Of a stretch of 64,000 nucleotides of DNA, positions 61,378 through 64,000 are shown piece by piece. Position 1 is the stretch's first letter, and each line of letters opens with the position of its first letter. Source of the stretch: Chitinophagaceae bacterium (GTDB lineage Bacteria > Bacteroidota > Bacteroidia > Chitinophagales > Chitinophagaceae); NCBI GenBank assembly GCA_019745155.1, contig JAIETM010000004.1:248001-312000 (forward strand), written 5' to 3'. The translations under genes and the position numbers were made by a program. The notes beneath the pieces were generated by a model. It made no database searches. It worked only from the letters and a program-made list of their open reading frames with translations, and was not told the origin of the DNA.

Positions 61378-63603
61378 CGAGAAGCGTAGCCCTATGAAAA
61401 ATCGTCTGCCCTGCATAGGTGCATAATTGTAATTGGGGTCAAAACTCAAGCCAGCAGGATTCAGCAGCGCATTGCCAAAATTGTTATTGACGTTTTTATC
61501 GAAAGGATCTGCGGGACGAATGATTGGAAAGCGTGGCAGATAATTGAATAGATTTTTGACGCCAGCATACAATTGTGTACTACCCCATTTTTTGGTGAGC
61601 TGTAGACTCCATAAGCTGAAAGCGGGACTCATGGCTGGTCTTGGATCATTTTCCAATACAGGCATCAACATGGATGAAGTGTAATTACCTGTTAGATCCA
61701 CACTGATAGCAGGCTGCTGCCACTGATAACTCACCGCCCAGGTAGCACTGTATTTAGGCGTTTGGATAATGGGCAGTTTTTCTTTTACATTATTGCTTGT
61801 TTGCTCTTGAAAAGCATCCAGATAAGTAATGCCGAGATTCATGGTGAGGGGAAAACGCCATTCCAAAGAAGCATTCAGGCTTAAGCCCTGTGACACTGCC
61901 TTACCCACCAGATTGCGATAAATCACCTGGTTGTCGTTGGTTAGATAATCCGGAATGATCTTATTACTGAAATTGGTATGAAAAGCAGATGCATCAAGTA
62001 AGATATGCACCGGATCTGTATGGATATGTTGTTGCCAATGTAGGTTGATATTGTAGGACTGTTCGGGATTCAGCGATTCAGCAATCACTACTTGACGCGC
62101 ACCAGTTAATGCGGCATGATCTTCACTAAACACATTCACGACGCGAAATCCACGACCCAAACCTGCACGTAATATTGTTTTTTCTGAGACAGTCCATTTA
62201 TGGTTAATACGCGGACTCAAAATCACCCCATGCTGTGCATGATAATCTGCACGCAAGCCACCCAACAATGTATGCTTATCGTTGATGGTCCATTCATCTT
62301 GCACAAATAAACCGGGCAAGCTGATACGTGAAGGTTGGTTCAATCCATTGGCATCTGCTGTGATGAGCGTGTTATCATCCAACCAGGTATAGCGCAAACC
62401 TCCGCCAAAAAGCAGATCATGACTACGCAGAGATTTGTTCCACAACAGCTGTGCAAAACCAATATGTTGTTTACCCATATAAGGCGTATTGCCATATACA
62501 GAATTTTGTCCATGATAATTATACGAGAACTGCAATTGAATATCCTCACTTGCTATGGGTAAGGAATACTGCCCCAATAATTCCAAACGATTGGTATAAA
62601 TACTCTCACCATACACACTATCTCCACCACGGAAGGAAGGATTCCATTGGGTTTGTCCGCCCCAACGATCTTCATATACATAGCGCGCAGCAATGGAGGC
62701 TTTGCGATTGGCATTGCGTTTAAAAGACCATTTATTGAACAGGGAAATCCTGTTTTGTAAGCTCATGTCTGTAAAGCCATCTGCATTTCTATCCATCACT
62801 TGATTGAAGCCAAAATGATTGATACCCCAGAGTGTCTGCACTTTCTTTTTGCCTAAGCGGAAAGAAAGATCGGTATTGTGTTCACCAAAACTGGTTGCCT
62901 GAATATCTGCACTGATTGCTGGTGCTTTCTCCGGTGATTTGGTGATGATATTCACGATGCCTGCCATGCTTTCACTGCCATAGAGCGATGCAGCCGGGCC
63001 TTTCATTACTTCCACTTTATCAATGATGCTGTTGGGAATACCCATATAGCCATAGACACTACCCAATGCACTCACGATGGGCATGCCATCAATCAATACT
63101 AATGTATGCGCTCCTTCTAATCCATTGATGCGAATCTCTCCGGTATTGCATACGTTACAAGTGTATTGCGCACGAATACCATTCACCATGGATAAAGCTT
63201 CAAACACATTCATGGAAGGCGACTTACGAAAGAAATTACTATTGTACTGTTCAACAGTTACAGGAGAAGCACTCATTAGCACCGGCTTCATGGTTCCTGT
63301 AACCACTACTTCCTGTAAAGCATGTTCTGATGGCTGCAAATTGATGGTATATACTTGTTGTACTGGATGAATGAGCGTGGTTGCAGGCTGATAACCGATT
63401 GCATGCACATGCAATTGTTTATGTGTTGCTGAATAAGGCAATTTGAAATAGCCCATACTATCCGTAAGTGCGGCTTGCTTTGCTGATAGCTTCACATAAG
63501 CACCCGCTAAAGGCTTGCCTTCGGCCAACACCCTTCCTTCAATGACAGACTGCCCATAAACACTTGTTACGCACATGGCCCATATCCAATAAATCCATTT
63601 CAT
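61369..63603 (-). CDS. TonB-dependent receptor with CxxC motif in the plug
   Basis: 744 residues: signal peptide (SVYGQS), CarboxypepD_reg-like domain (about 20-90, VIEGRVLAEGKPLAGAYVKL), TonB box region (ALQEVVVTGTMKPVLMS), plug with the unusual YTCNVCNTGEIRINGLEG, LVLIDGMPIVSALGSVYGYM, VEVMKGPAASLYGSESMAGI, and a 22-stranded barrel ending RRFFIGLRFSLR. The CNVCN motif could hold a metal such as copper, or form a disulfide; substrate unknown. A textbook promoter precedes it (63634-63664). Confidence 0.9.
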   Translation of the reverse strand: MKWIYWIWAMCVTSVYGQSVIEGRVLAEGKPLAGAYVKLSAKQAALTDSMGYFKLPYSATHKQLHVHAIGYQPATTLIHPVQQVYTINLQPSEHALQEVVVTGTMKPVLMSASPVTVEQYNSNFFRKSPSMNVFEALSMVNGIRAQYTCNVCNTGEIRINGLEGAHTLVLIDGMPIVSALGSVYGYMGIPNSIIDKVEVMKGPAASLYGSESMAGIVNIITKSPEKAPAISADIQATSFGEHNTDLSFRLGKKKVQTLWGINHFGFNQVMDRNADGFTDMSLQNRISLFNKWSFKRNANRKASIAARYVYEDRWGGQTQWNPSFRGGDSVYGESIYTNRLELLGQYSLPIASEDIQLQFSYNYHGQNSVYGNTPYMGKQHIGFAQLLWNKSLRSHDLLFGGGLRYTWLDDNTLITADANGLNQPSRISLPGLFVQDEWTINDKHTLLGGLRADYHAQHGVILSPRINHKWTVSEKTILRAGLGRGFRVVNVFSEDHAALTGARQVVIAESLNPEQSYNINLHWQQHIHTDPVHILLDASAFHTNFSNKIIPDYLTNDNQVIYRNLVGKAVSQGLSLNASLEWRFPLTMNLGITYLDAFQEQTSNNVKEKLPIIQTPKYSATWAVSYQWQQPAISVDLTGNYTSSMLMPVLENDPRPAMSPAFSLWSLQLTKKWGSTQLYAGVKNLFNYLPRFPIIRPADPFDKNVNNNFGNALLNPAGLSFDPNYNYAPMQGRRFFIGLRFSLR

Positions 63604-63633
63604 TTTTTAGTCTTGTCTAAATTTTTATTTAGC

Positions 63634-63664
63634 CAAAAATAAATATAAAATCAGTTCCGCCAAA
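63634..63664 (-). promoter_or_regulatory. Promoter of the CxxC TonB-receptor gene
   Basis: Minus strand TTTG (63664-63661), 19-nt spacer, TATTTTTG (63641-63634), an exact Bacteroidota consensus, 30 nt before the ATG and directly after the upstream terminator. Confidence 0.7.
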
Positions 63665-63665
63665 T

Positions 63666-63691
63666 AAAAAACGCTCCCAATGGGAGCGTTT
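63666..63691 (-). terminator. Terminator of the last (partial) TonB-receptor gene
   Basis: AAACGCTCCCA (63669-63679) / TGGGAGCGTTT (63681-63691), followed on the minus strand by a T-rich run. Confidence 0.85.
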
Positions 63692-63710
63692 AAGGGTATA
63701 GTGGGGGCAT

Positions 63711-64000
63711 TTACAACTTAAATCCTACACCCAGAAAGAAGTTTCTGCCATCAGCCGGCATTAGACCGGGACCCGGGTATCCACCAGCTCTTCGGGTGAA
63801 ATAGGCCAGATTACCTAGGTTATTGATGCCACCTCTTAGGCTATAGCGCTGTTTGAAACGATAGGTAAAGGAGAGATCACTGAGCAGATAGGCAGGAATC
63901 AATCCGGCAGTTGCCGTTGCATTGGGTGTTACCGTATTATTGGCATCTGCAAAAGACTGACTTACATAACTGATCTGTGCAGTTACCGACAATCCTTTGT
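63711..64000 (-). CDS. TonB-dependent receptor, C-terminal end (cut by window end)
   Basis: Frame open from the window edge, 96 codons to the stop at 63711. The sequence is the end of a TonB-dependent barrel: YVSQSFADANNT, LLSDLSFTYRFKQRYSLRGG, INNLGNLAYFTRR, YPGPGLMPADGRNFFLGVGF. The YPGPGLxPADGR ending is typical of Fe(III)-dicitrate/siderophore-type (FecA-like) receptors; substrate is only a guess. The N-terminal part lies outside the window. Confidence 0.85.
   Translation of the reverse strand, partial: KGLSVTAQISYVSQSFADANNTVTPNATATAGLIPAYLLSDLSFTYRFKQRYSLRGGINNLGNLAYFTRRAGGYPGPGLMPADGRNFFLGVGFKL

Overview
The window looks like a chromosomal segment of a Bacteroidota bacterium, most likely from the Chitinophagaceae/Chitinophagales. 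The evidence is several TonB-dependent receptors, a GLPGLI-family protein with its outer-membrane barrel partner, an HmuY-type lipoprotein, a LytS/LytTR two-component pair, Bacteroidota-style promoters (TTTG and TAnnTTTG) and few Shine-Dalgarno sequences. Most of it is compact housekeeping DNA. I saw no rRNA, tRNA or CRISPR array.

Layout. 1-1300 is the N-terminal part of a large secreted protein cut by the window edge. 1452-6138: uvrA, then an ECF sigma factor and a YitT membrane protein. 6139-11818 (minus) is an operon running secreted protein, polytopic membrane protein, purQ, a stand-alone DsbD-alpha domain, dsbD. 11993-20332: kup, a rhodanese, two tandem alpha/beta hydrolases, a TonB-C-like secreted protein, a TylF-like methyltransferase, an LD-carboxypeptidase and metG. 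20393-27096 is an AT-rich defence operon: HTH regulator, type III Mod, AAA ATPase, TOPRIM-like DUF4276 protein and type III Res, mostly joined by 4-bp overlaps. 27303-37492: a repetitive charged secreted protein, the B12-dependent ribonucleotide reductase, a GGGP-synthase homologue, an M28 peptidase, the LytTR/LytS pair and dxs. About 37550-41780 is a second, very AT-rich accessory segment holding a small secreted protein inside a 16-bp inverted repeat, a GLPGLI protein, a carboxypeptidase-regulatory/outer-membrane barrel protein and a coding remnant. 41785-51535 is core again: scpA, mscL, an EamA transporter, frr, a WecA-like transferase, transketolase N-subunit, a LolC/E-like permease, rbfA and an MsbA-like ABC exporter.

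51529-53283 is the most unusual stretch. It is a 1.7-kb REP/RAYT island bracketed by a 28-bp (27/28) direct repeat that includes the stop codon of the ABC exporter and half of its terminator. Inside are two REP blocks, one carrying a Y1/HUH RAYT transposase and one without it. Between the blocks sits what looks like a beheaded polymorphic-toxin tail with an adjacent small membrane protein (possible immunity). Downstream are a histone-H1-like/DksA fusion co-transcribed with ileS, an HmuY/TonB-receptor operon, and two more TonB-dependent receptors, the last cut by the window end.

How the genes work together: DNA repair and replication (uvrA, nrdJ, scpA), envelope biogenesis (wecA-like, LolC/E-like, MsbA-like, ldcA, dsbD), isoprenoid/lipid synthesis (dxs, pcrB) and nutrient import (TonB receptors, kup) form the stable backbone. 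The type III R-M/ATPase-TOPRIM operon, the GLPGLI segment and the REP/RAYT island are accessory additions placed at gene ends and terminators. All functional calls come from recognised motifs and family knowledge. No database search was run.
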